This document shows positions 44,031-53,746 of a stretch of 64,000 nt of DNA, piece by piece. The stretch's first letter is position 1; every line of letters begins with the position of its first letter. The DNA lies in the NCBI GenBank assembly GCA_947359465.1, contig OX375883.1, forward strand, positions 20,485,828-20,549,827. The letters are read 5' to 3'. This DNA comes from Metellina segmentata (lineage: Eukaryota; Arthropoda; Arachnida; Araneae; Tetragnathidae). Below the pieces are notes generated by a model, which saw nothing but the letters and a program-made list of their open reading frames with translations, did no database searches and had not been told where the DNA came from. Position numbers and translations under genes: made by a program.

Positions 44031-44470
44031 ATGAAATTCATAAAAAAAAAATACATGCGACTCAAATTTCCACTTAATTTCAGAATGACACAGATACAGT
44101 ATATCAACTTATTCAACAATTTTTTTGGAATATTAGAAGTGTATGAACAAGACTCTTGGTTCCAACAAGACGTTGTGACCAGCCATACAAGTTATGACAC
44201 CATGGGCATACTTCAAGATTTTTTTGGCAATCGACTCATCTCAAGAAACCATTGGCCACCTCGTTCCGTGATCTGCACATTCCTGACTTTTTTTCTGTGG
44301 GGATATTTAAAGAACAAAGTTTATGAAGATAATCACCAAACAATAGGTGATCTGAAAATTGCCATTACTTAAAGGATACAAGAAGTCACTCCCAGCATTT
44401 TGAAAGGTGTTTCTAAAAATATGTGTAAACTACTTCAGCTTTGCCTCCCAAGAAAATTGCAGAAATTTTA
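44031..44470 (+). pseudogene. mariner transposase C-terminus (decayed)
   Basis: 113-codon ORF with YINLFNNFFGILEVYEQDSW, FQQDVVTSHTS (family FQQDGATxHTS, second catalytic Asp kept), LQDFFGNRLISRNHWPPRS, then VICTFLTFFLWGYLKNKVYE. The third catalytic Asp (family SPDLTPPDFFLWG) is lost to substitution or a local frame change. Continues out of frame to ~44470, followed by the right terminus at 44594-44613. Confidence 0.8.
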
Positions 44471-44615
44471 AACATTTACTATAAATGTAAATCCAAATTT
44501 TTTTCGTTTATAAGTGCTTTTCACCATTAACATAAAAATATTTGTTTTTAAGTTTGTTGATTTTGTATAGTAAATTCACGAATCGTCAGTACAGGAACTT
44601 TTAGGACACCCTGTA

Positions 44616-44805
44616 CTATTCATGTTTTTCAGGATCATAAATTTGTCAAAGAAATGTGAAGAATTGAAGGCACAATTGTAAATTGCAGTTTAAGTACATA
44701 CGAGAACATTACTTTAACTGATTTGTCGCAGTTAATTTCTCACATGACATTTATAAAAAAAAGGGTTGGGTGCTATAGTGTTTGATTGTATTTTTTAAAT
44801 TAGCT
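44616..44805 (+). pseudogene. C2H2 gene of the 13 kb element, continuation after the mariner
   Basis: Starts at the mariner's right TA and, in decayed frames, reads (E)LKAQL then ITLTDLSQLISHMTFIKK, the helical end of a finger followed by a linker. It fits the gene interrupted at 35256. Terminated by the piggyBac insertion at TTAA 44806. Confidence 0.35.
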
Positions 44806-44809
44806 TTAA

Positions 44810-45618
44810 CCCTTAACTGCTGTGTCACAAACCGTCTCGTAACTAGTGTGGAGGGGTCTCTCAGACCTCGCTCACTAAAGTGTGTATAAAGTTAATTAAT
44901 ATATATTAATGAAAGATTCTTTAGATAATTATTATTTATTCATTTTAAATTTAGATAATTCAATTCTTAACATGAAATATATTTTATATTACTATACAAG
45001 TAAAGTAGATTCCATGTCTCTTCAGGCTCAGCTTTCGGAACTAATTTTGCAGGACATTTGAACCCTGGAAACTAAAACTATGTTGTGGTTTGGTGTTCTA
45101 ATGGCACGATTAGGTTCCTCCCCCCAGCATCCCATTTGAAGTTATTTTTTCCGTAGAAATATTCTTGTGAAGACACACTTGAAATGTCTTCATCTGCATA
45201 AATTTCCGAATCCGTTTCATGTTTGCTTTCAATAGTATCCGAAATTTCACTGTCCCAGTACTCTATTTCCGACCCATTATCAACAATATCCTGAATTTCT
45301 TTTTGTGCTAGATACAGAGGTAGTTTCTTAGTAAAGTTTGTTACCATTTTAGACTCAGCTGAAATTCCATACTCAAACTTAGACTATTTCCTTCAGCAAG
45401 AACAGTAACGCAAATGCTGTGAAGGGTCTAAGAGACCGTGCGGGAAATGCAAATAGTGTGAAATACGAAATAGTTGGGACGGCCAAACCAGTGTTGGAAT
45501 GTGTCTTCTCTTGGACGTAGTAGGAAGGAACTGAATAGGACATTGACCAATATTCACTTTGAGAGGTGGAAACGACCTGTCACTCGGGGTCTGTCAGACC
45601 CATGAGAGCAGTTAAAGG
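44810..45618. mobile_element. piggyBac deletion derivative (809 bp) with TTAA duplications
   Basis: Starts CCCTTAACTGCT and ends AGCAGTTAAAGG, flanked by TTAA at 44806-44809 and 45619-45622. Subterminal gtctctcagacctcgc on the left and gggtctgtcagacccatg on the right look like conserved end motifs. Carries a 90-codon N-terminal transposase fragment on the minus strand; the DDE core is deleted. Confidence 0.85.
45078..45347 (-). pseudogene. piggyBac transposase N-terminal fragment
   Basis: 89 residues, acidic (IEYWDSEISDTIESKHETDS), then SSQEYFYGKNNFKWDAGGRN. FYGKN..KW followed by a basic stretch is the hallmark entering the PGBD DDE domain. Past the stop, decayed frames continue FQGSNVLQN...LKRHGIYFT, fitting (F)PG......A......W...F. 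Unlike the fragment at 16126 it belongs to a different piggyBac subfamily. Confidence 0.8.
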
Positions 45619-45622
45619 TTAA

Positions 45623-46706
45623 ATAAACTTGTTAAACTTTGAATAAAGCAAAATCACTAAAGAATTTTTCTCTGTCCAATTTGTATTTTACAGGTGTTTT
45701 CTAAGGATAAATCCTGATAAAGGATCTGCGGTGACGCACCGGAATATAACACTCTACGTGCCGCTAGGTGGCAAACAGTCTTCAACGTGACTTACCAGAA
45801 CTGAAACCAAAACATTGGCCAAGCTGTTCGACTATAAATATCCGTACACAAAGAGACTTAAAACTTATCTTTCTCATTTTTATTAAATATTATTTGTCTT
45901 TATGTACTGGTTGTAGAAATTACGTTGTTATTAAACTTGTTATTTTACAAACGATCTACCTTTCTGGATTACCAAAGCCACTCTTCGGTAGTTCATGCAA
46001 TTGTCCGCCTGGGAGGTGTGTGGCTGAGAAATTAAACCCTACCACCCAGCGCGGCAGATCCATAGCCTCCAAAAAAAGAAATCTATGAACCAAAAAGTTT
46101 TGACCTTATAAAATAAACTTATGGACTTAGAATGGTGTTGAACATTTCATTGGATAGATATGAAAATATTAGGTATCTTGATTCTGTTAATTGCATCAAA
46201 GTTATTGTATTGTAATCGTGGTTTGATTTTTAAAAATTTAAATCAATGAACCCTGATTATATTTGTATTTCTGTTTATTCTATATTTTTGCCTGCTCATT
46301 TTGTATTACTTAAATTATATGCAACAAACAAATGTACCTCACAAAACATTATGTAATTATAGTGTTCAGCACAGCAGTGTATAATGTAACCATATTTAAA
46401 GGTGTTTTGCTATTTAATAAAAGTTATCAAGGTTTCTTAAATGAAAAGCTCCAGAGTTCTATATTTTGAAAATTTATCACTGTTGACATTATTAAAAGAC
46501 AACAATATTTATTTTTTCATTTATACAGACTTTTTTCTACATGTTTATATAGTTTGTTAATAAGTATCCTCAACATGCATATTGAAATGATTTACTTTAA
46601 TTTTTATTATTCTGTATAATTGAATAATATTCTAGCATAATTTAGTTAGACTATTTAATTTAAATGTTTGAACATTATTGAAATAACAAAAGTAATAAAC
46701 ATTATA
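45623..46706. other. Interior of the 13 kb element; no gene recognised
   Basis: Contains CCGCTAGGTGGCA at 45764, a CTCF-like word, and a 106-codon ORF (45768-46088) without recognisable motifs. Confidence 0.4.
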
Positions 46707-46789
46707 CAGTGAAACCTGTCTATAACCATTCTGTAGGGACCTAAATAAAATATTGTTATAAACAGTATCGTTACACACAGATTTCACTG
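46707..46789. mobile_element. 83 bp pogo/Tigger-type MITE
   Basis: CAGTGAAACCTGTCTATAAC ... GATTTCACTG flanked by TA (46705-46706; 46790-46791). The ends and the internal gttataa/ttataac symmetry match the small CAGTGAAACC TIR elements moved by pogo-like transposases. Confidence 0.8.
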
Positions 46790-47279
46790 TATATTGACAG
46801 TATTATGAATAAAAGGAACTGTGTACTGCACAGTATTTTTCTTTAATTTATTTGCTCTGCAATAGTTCTATACTATTTTAAAAGATGACTTTATCATTTT
46901 ATCCACACTTCAAAACTAAATTTCAGAGAAAACCCATTATTTTGTGCGCAAAACTGTTTCAACTGTATAGCTGATATTTACATTTTTACACAATTTGTAA
47001 ACCTTATAGTATTTAGTGTAATTGCATTATTTTGTGGTAAAACCATATTCACTGCATAATTGCAGCATATTTTTTATGGTAACTGGTTGTAACTTCAATT
47101 CCATATGGTTTTGTAAACAGTTATAAACTAAAAACTACAGTAAACTTGTTCTTGACTAGTTAAAAATAGTTCTGATCGCGAAATTATACTGTATTTTTTA
47201 TTGTAACTGGTTGTAACTTTCACCGATTAATTACTTTTATGTAAACAGGTGAAAACTGAAACATACAGAGAAAACTAGA

Positions 47280-47590
47280 TCTCATGGTAAAAAACAGTTG
47301 CGACTACAAATTTACTTCATAACTTTTACGGAAAAAATGTGATATATGGCAAAATACCGTTGTGAATACGGTTTTACTTAGTAACTTTTACGGGTGAAAC
47401 TTGATCTCATATGGGGAAAACCGTCGGGAATACGGTTTTACTTCGTAACTTTTACGGGGGAAACTTGATCTCAAATGGGGAAAACCGTCGAGAATACGGT
47501 TTTACTTCGTAACTTTTACGGGAAAATCTTGTTCTCGTATGGTAAAAAAACCGTTGTTTCTACGGATTAACTTCGTAATTTTTACGGTTT
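47280..47590. repeat. Subterminal tandem array of the 13 kb element (~61-66 bp unit)
   Basis: Units marked by aacttttacgg at about 47321, 47383, 47447, 47511 and a final variant near 47576, each containing accgt(c/t)g and atacggtttta. Likely transposase-binding subterminal repeats. Only a loose equivalent (tacggttt, accgtttttc) is present at the left end. Confidence 0.8.
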
Positions 47591-47650
47591 TGCACAACCA
47601 ACCCAGCTGCCAGTTTAAAACCGTAAATTTTACGTGATTTTTTTACAGTG

Positions 47651-47815
47651 TAGAATTTTCCTCTTTTCTAACACAGCATTTAGGAATAAACCATCACTTG
47701 GTGGCAGAGGGCCCATCTCACCTTTTCCAAGATTTTTCCCTTTGATGAGTTTCAGGGATGTACCGACAGTTGACAATTTAGACGATTTCCAAAGCGCGAA
47801 ACAGATGTTATAGCT
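47651..47815 (-). pseudogene. YqaJ-nuclease-like gene, 5' part
   Basis: Minus strand: STVGTSLKLIKGKNLGKGEM, then GPLPPSDGLFLNAVLEKRKI(L), reaching the TA next to the right terminus of the 13 kb element. It continues in the same frame at 34662. Upstream the frame is cut by the start of duplication copy 2 at ~47818. Confidence 0.5.
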
Positions 47816-48260
47816 GTTATTTTTAAAAAAATTAAAAGACCTGTTTATTTTTGTAAAAAATTGGGTCGTTTTAACGCAACTTAACATTTTGGCAAAAATT
47901 CACAAACTATAAATTTTTCAAAAGTATAACTGATTTGCAATAACTGTGATCGCAATAACACGTGCCACAAGAAATAAAAACAAAACCACACAGAAACACA
48001 TTTTGATAATATGAATTACAAAAACATATATCCCAAATGGCCAGGTAGACATCTGATAGATGAGGAACCTGAAAATATAAAGTGTTCACATTAGTGCAAT
48101 ACAAATGTGATCACAAACTAGCCTTTTCGTGTCAACTTAATGTACACCTAATACTGTTTAGACGAGCACGAGTCTCATCTCGTGCGGATGTTTCACCAGT
48201 TTTACAAATAAATTCAGTTATTATTAATCGTTGTATTCATCTTTTGGTTAGACCGTTATG

Positions 48261-48803
48261 CATGGTGTTTCGAAACTCATGGGCAAAAATGTAAGGGGCT
48301 TTAGAAAACATCTAAACAAGCAATTTTCACAATGCAATGCATGGGCGGAGAGCAAGCGGCGAACCCCTAGACGACGCTATAATGGAAGGCTAAAGCGCAA
48401 GTTTTCTTACACATCGTCATTTCTGTCGTGGATTTCAGAAGGCATGGCGACGTACAGTAATCAGGAAAAAGCGGACATGCATTTATGTATGGTCTTTGCT
48501 CTGGAAATCTAAAGACACTTGCCAAACCGAAAATGTTTCGAGCAATTGCATCGGTGCCTGTGTGAAATGGGATACGTTGTCACCGACATGCATGACACAG
48601 GGCATGGCAGGAGTGTCCGGGCGCCACAAATTGAAGGTAGAAATGACGATGTGTAAGAAAACTTGGACTTTATGCTTTCCATTACAACGCCGTCTTGCGG
48701 TTCACCGCTTGCTCTCCGCCCATGCATTGTAAGGCGAAAATTGCCTGTTTAAATGTTTTCTATCACCCTTTAAATATTTGCCCATGAGGTTTGAAAAACC
48801 CTG
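48261..48803. mobile_element. mariner-derived MITE (copy 2)
   Basis: Counterpart of 20814-21356, also 543 bp. Its transposase remnant (start 48444) is shorter because of a stop after 22 codons (ALEI-stop) caused by a C/T change. Confidence 0.8.
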
Positions 48804-48837
48804 TAGCTATAATTATCTGTAAGAGGCTGCCAACAAC

Positions 48838-49088
48838 TTCAGTTCCAATGAAATTTCCCAGCGCGTTCCTCATTAGGGTCATGTTTGACAAAATGATTAC
48901 CCAATTTTATGGTCAGCTCAAGGCGTTCTTTTATTAAATCTGCATTTAGAACAGGATCATTTTGTTCATTATCACTACATTCTGTGGTATTAGGAGTCTC
49001 AAGGACAGCCCTTTGCTTAGGGCTTTGCCGCCTGATACATCAATATCTTCAAATGATAGATCATCACATACTTCTCTACCAATTGTGT
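48838..49088 (-). pseudogene. Possible pogo/jerky-type fragment (copy 2)
   Basis: Counterpart of 21390-21640 with a few substitutions; the same KHDPNEERAGKFHWN ending is readable. Confidence 0.3.
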
Positions 49089-49521
49089 GTCATTGCAATG
49101 ATGTTGAGAAATTCAGTCGTATTAGGAATCAAATACAATAAAAACATGGATGATACATAGATGTACACAATGGTAAATAAAAGCACGCATTCCAAAATGC
49201 ATACACTAGCTGATATGCAATCTCTTTGTGTGTGTAATATAACTAATGATACTACTATGCCAATAAAAAAAAAATTCTTAAAAATTGGCTCGGCTCTCTC
49301 GTGTTTAATCAAAATGACTCGCGTAAAAAGAGAATATTTTGAATATGAATAAAAAAAGTTGGTACAAAAACAGAATTATAGGTATGCATACCCAAACATT
49401 AAATGTTTGACACTAAAATAAATACACTCAGGGTAGAGTCACATGAATTGAATCTATGTCATCTACAGCTTGCAAGCCACTAATGCAGTGAGAAACCCAC
49501 TGAACCACAACAGCCCCTTTT

Positions 49522-50315
49522 CAGTGGCGGATTTATACTTCTTCCGCCTAGTGGCTACACTCAACTTGCCAACCCACTCCTTGCCCTCGGCAATGATAAT
49601 CCCTCTACACCTCACCTCCCTTTTACGCTTTCTTCACATAGGTGTATCAATAGCACAAAATCATTAGTACCACCCTAATGTTGAACAAAATTAGGGTGGT
49701 ACCAATGATACAACAGTGGTTTGGTATGACCAAACCAGATCAACATATAACATTGTTTATTTTAACACATATGAGAATTTATACAAATATTGACGACCAG
49801 CTACAGGCTCAAGCCCAACAAGGCTGGTCCTTTGTTTATGAATTTCCCAATTCCCACTGATCATTGCACTTTAGTCGTATCTCTGTGAGACGATTTTTTC
49901 ACCGCAATTCGTAGTCTTTTTAATATGCCACAAAATAAGATTTGAAAGTGCTGTTGCTGCCTTGTATTCGCTTTAGTCTTGGAATTAAATTTGAAATACA
50001 TAATCAGCAAAACAACTCTTACCAATATTTCTGAATAACAAATATTGAGAAAATACTGTATAGTTGTCTATAAGGAACTGTAGTTAAAATAAAAACTTAG
50101 TTCTCAAACGAGCCTATATTCAGTTATGGGGGAGTTAGGTACTCCCCTCCTGCAGCCTTCGAGTTTTTTCTTGTAATTTTATACAGTGACATTCAAATTC
50201 AAACATGTTACTTTTATTTTTAAATTGTTAACATTTTTATTGCTGTTGTGCATTTGGTATTTTTCCAAAACTTTTTGTTGCCCTGGGCTAAAATCTACCC
50301 CTAAATTTGTCACTG
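49522..50315. mobile_element. CAGTGGCGGATTTA element, complete (copy 2)
   Basis: Left end CAGTGGCGGATTTA, right end TAAATTTGTCACTG: inverse with three mismatches in 14. 794 bp, non-coding. This complete version shows that the shorter copy 1 (22072-22853) has lost its right end. Confidence 0.6.
49660..49709. repeat. 20 bp hairpin with inverted loop (orientation 2)
   Basis: Same arms as 22210-22259 (one substitution in the right arm, accaat for actaat), but the 10 nt loop reads GTTGAACAAA instead of TTTGTTCAAC. Confidence 0.95.
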
Positions 50316-50965
50316 CCCTCCATTAAGTTAAATTGAACTTGCTGGTACATACTGAAAAAAAGGGGTAGAATTATACAAGAAAGCATCATTCATAAATTTT
50401 ATAAAAAATTTGGTATGTCTCCTAAGTAATTTTTTTTCTAAGATGAAGATAATCATACTAAACGTGGCATTTCTTTTAACACAAGAAAGACATTTGGGCC
50501 TTCATGCAGTGTGCCAGCCTTAAACTCCACGACCCGTGAATTGAATTTGGAATTTTATGACTGAATTATTCTGTTTAAACCAATAATTCCAGTCTGACTG
50601 CAATGGAACCAGGAGAATAGGGCAGTTTACCAAGAAAGATAGAAATGGCCAGAGAGGAACCTAACAATAAGATTCATGGCAGTTTCACCTTGTTTTTCTG
50701 CTTTACATTTTGTTTACAAACATTATGTTCCCCTCCCCAGTTTGATCACTTGATTAAAATCATGATTTTAAATCAGCATACCCTGTAACATTTTAATGAA
50801 TCATTAGAATGAGTAAGATTTTATGAAATAAAATTGTAAGAAATTGTATATTTCAATAGAATCGGATGTTTTCAGCTTGGGGACGTTTATATAATGTAAT
50901 CTCAAAAACGCGATTATGTGTAATTATGCTTCAAAAAACAAACTACTAATCAAACAATCACACTA
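50316..50965. other. Sequence present only in copy 2
   Basis: About 650 bp absent from copy 1. AT-rich, no gene or terminal repeats recognised. The copy 1 junction lies inside the neighbouring element's terminus, so absence in copy 1 is best explained by deletion. Confidence 0.6.
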
Positions 50966-51445
50966 CCTCCAAACAAAAAACTAAGATTACACTTCAAAAA
51001 CTTAATAAACGCAATAGAGTAACAAATCAAGATCAAAGCTGAATCACATTTTTCTTAGATCTGTCTAACCAACGGTCTAACGCGTAAAATTTTTTCCACA
51101 ATGTTATGCAGTTTCACATCAACGATATCAAAAAACATTTTCAAAATTGAAGGAGATGGTACTTACTTTTGAGTTTCATCCAATCTTTCAAAGAATACGC
51201 CTTAAGACAAATTAATTTTTTCTAATTCTTCCACTTACATTACAAAGTCCGTTATTACAATCTACAATCCAGCTCATCTCCTCGACTGTACAGGGATTTT
51301 ATCAAATCGGCACAAAATTTTCCCTGCCGCTACAGAACTAAAAAAAAAAGCATAAAACGTATACGCCATCTAGCGGCAATTCGTGTAAGTTTTAACATTA
51401 GGATTCCTCCTGTCCCCATCCGCTTTTTGAAAGTGGAGCTGTTGT

Positions 51446-51690
51446 GTAACAACCGTGATACGTCGATATGCCGCGGAACAACTAGACGGCGGAATAAACA
51501 AGAGTTCAGAGTTGTCAATTTAGACGAACAGAATACATTGGAGAATGGGCATCACTGGATTGGAGAAATCAATTACGGAGTTTCCGCTCCACATCGAAAG
51601 TAGAAAGAGTCGAAATATAGATAGTTCAGAATGTTGACAGCTGGTGCAGGATCGGCGGACTGCAAAGCAACGTCTGATGACGAGTTGTGT
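51446..51690 (+). other. First-exon-like module, version 1 (copy 2)
   Basis: Counterpart of 23336-23575, ATG at 51631. No splice donor after GACGAG (ttgtgt follows), as in copy 1, so the donor-less state predates the duplication. Confidence 0.35.
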
Positions 51691-51987
51691 TTCTGACGGT
51701 CCAATAAATACACCATCTTCACATTTCTGATCAATTTAAACTCTTTGAATTCTGTTACAGAAACATTATTGTCCACTATAGACCATTATGCAAATATAAT
51801 AATCCAGCTTTCTAATTTATATCCACCACTTTTTTTTTTTCACGTTATTAAATTTATACATTTCTCGTCCACTAACTACTACACAAGGGTAATTCCTAAC
51901 GACTACTTATTAACAACGTTTAGACTTATTGTCAAATAACGTTCGATTTGAAATACATGTTGAGTCATCGTTTCATGTTCAAGTGAG

Positions 51988-52235
51988 GGCGTTGTATGTC
52001 GCGGCATAGCTAGACGGCCGTCTGAACAAGTGTCCAGAGGTATCATTTCAGACGGACAGAACACATTGTAGAATGGGCAACACTGGATTGGACCAATCAA
52101 TTAAGGAGTTTCCGCTCACCTCCACAGCGAAACTAGAAAGAGTCGAATTAAAGATAGTTCTTAAGAGGGGTGGCACACAATGTTGACAGCTAGTGCAGGA
52201 TCGGGAGAGCGCAAAGCAACGTCTGATGACGAGGT
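51988..52235 (+). other. First-exon-like module, version 2 (copy 2)
   Basis: Counterpart of 23850-24111. ATG at 52180 with the same 18-codon peptide MLTASAGSGERKATSDDE and the intact GAG|GTAGGT donor. Preservation of peptide and donor in both copies is mild evidence of function or of recent duplication. Confidence 0.4.
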
Positions 52236-53593
52236 AGGTCCGCTGTCCTTCAAATTAGAAGGGAGGTGGAATGGGCAACACAGACGGCTGTTTTGGTTAA
52301 TTTTATTCGAGAAACAAAACGAAGTGGTTTTTATTCTCTTGTTCAAAGTTTCTAACTTCAGGATCGTTGATGTTAGGAAAACCTTTCTTATCTGATTTTT
52401 ACTAAGCCAACATATTTGATGCGTACTTTATGCAAATCTTATCACAGTTATGCAAATCTTGTCACGTGAGCTTTCATACTGTTAGTAAAGCGGTTGCAAT
52501 CTGTTGTATCAGTATTTAGACTCGACTGGACCATAATTGAATCACTAAAACACAACAGTTTTATTTCTCACCTTTCGACTTTGTTTTTCTTTTATTAAAG
52601 TAATATTAAATCTTTTTGTTCTACTTACAGTAATGGATCATCGAAGTTAGCTACTTCTGAATGCGGTCACAACTTGGAAGGGTAACCGACTGAATTTTGG
52701 ATTTCGCTTCAGGAGGTGGCGCCATCTTTCGGATCTTCGTTCAGCTGAAACTCTTTTTAACTTTTTCAGCCAATTTAATTCATTTTTTCTTTATAAATTT
52801 ACTCACTTAAATTATACAAATCAGCTTTATGTTACACACACCTGATGTTGGGGAGTTAAAGCTGCATTGCAGTAGGTAGGCACTCCGGAAGTGATTGTCC
52901 AGTCCAGTGTATCAGTATTCACGCTCTCACTTGTTTGATCACAAACACGGTTACTTGATCTATTCGATCAAGTTATTAGATTTACTTTTCAATGTAACTA
53001 TGCGTCGATTGTAATATTTGAATCTTAATATAAATTCATTTGTTATCTTTTGAATAAATTCTAGTTTGGATTCTTAAAGACTTCGTCACGTGTATTTTTA
53101 GTAACTTAAGTTTATATAGCCTAATAGGTGGAAGTTTATTTTAACTCACTGCGTGTACACTCTAATTGATCTTAAAATTCAATCAGTTGAAGAAAGAGTG
53201 AAAATTTCAACAGATTTCAAATGAGCGTAAATTTCTACGCCAGATCGATATCAAAAACAGTTTTATTATTCAATTGTTTACCATTCGATTATTTATTAAA
53301 TAACCAATTATTTATTTAAAGAAAATCACATTTAAGGTATCGATCTGGTGTCAAATTATCCGCAGATTTCAAATCCGTTGAAATTTTCATTTTGTTTTTA
53401 GCGATCCCGATTTTACAAAAACGAACTAATCAATGGCAGTCAAAAATGTTTATTTGTTTTTCTCCTCTTTGCTCGAATCGTTTGGCGTATGGAATTAAAT
53501 ATTGCGGCTGTAAGAGAAAAAATGTTCCCCAACTGTTTAAGACCGCTATGACGACAATCATGGAAATAGCGGCTCTGATAATTTACGTTACGC

Positions 53594-53746
53594 CAGGGCT
53601 CGAAATACCCGGGTGCACAGGTGCACTGTGCACGTGAAAATAAAATTGTGCACCTAATTTTTTCCCACTAGGCGCACCTGTGCACCTAATTTAAAAATTT
53701 AGGTGCACCTTGTGCACCTGTATTAAAAAATATATTTCGAGGCCTG
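53594..53746. mobile_element. 153 bp hAT MITE, present only in copy 2
   Basis: Ends CAGGGCTCGAAATA / TATTTCGAGGCCTG (one mismatch) with an exact 8 bp target duplication CGTTACGC at 53586-53593 and 53747-53754. Copy 1 has a single CGTTACGC at the same place (~25454-25461), the uninterrupted site. The interior is built from repeated and inverted GTGCACCT words. Confidence 0.95.

Larger units (their letters stand above)
35257..44613 (+). mobile_element. Decayed mariner, split by a large insertion
   Basis: Termini CAGGGTGTCCTAAAAGTTCC at 35257 and GGAACTTTTAGGACACCCTG ending at 44613 are exact inverses over the first 20 bp. TA lies on both outer sides (35255-35256; 44614-44615). Transposase pieces lie next to each end in the correct order and orientation (35422-35580 and 44060-44470), so this is one element whose middle has been replaced or split by about 8.4 kb of other elements. 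Confidence 0.8.
34664..47650. mobile_element. ~13 kb element with CACTGTAAAAA termini (nest host)
   Basis: Left end CACTGTAAAAATTATC at 34664 and right end TTTTTTTACAGTG at 47650, each next to TA. Further inverted similarity includes a tttacgg/ccgtaaa motif about 20 bp in. Subterminal ACGG/CCGT-rich repeats occur at both ends, as an array at 47280-47590. Its own remaining coding piece is a C2H2 reading frame at 35114-35256 continued at 44616-44805. Most of its length is later insertions (mariner, inverted dimer, piggyBac, MITE). Termini are CACTA-like, but the apparent TA duplication is not typical of CACTA, so the superfamily is left open. Confidence 0.65.

Noticed and set aside
45768..46088. 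106-codon plus ORF containing a cysteine pair
   Set aside because: No recognisable domain and low complexity of evidence; not reported as a gene.
34664..47650. Firm assignment of the 13 kb element to CACTA/EnSpm
   Set aside because: The CACTG start fits, but the target duplication looks like TA and no CACTA transposase remains, so I left the superfamily open.
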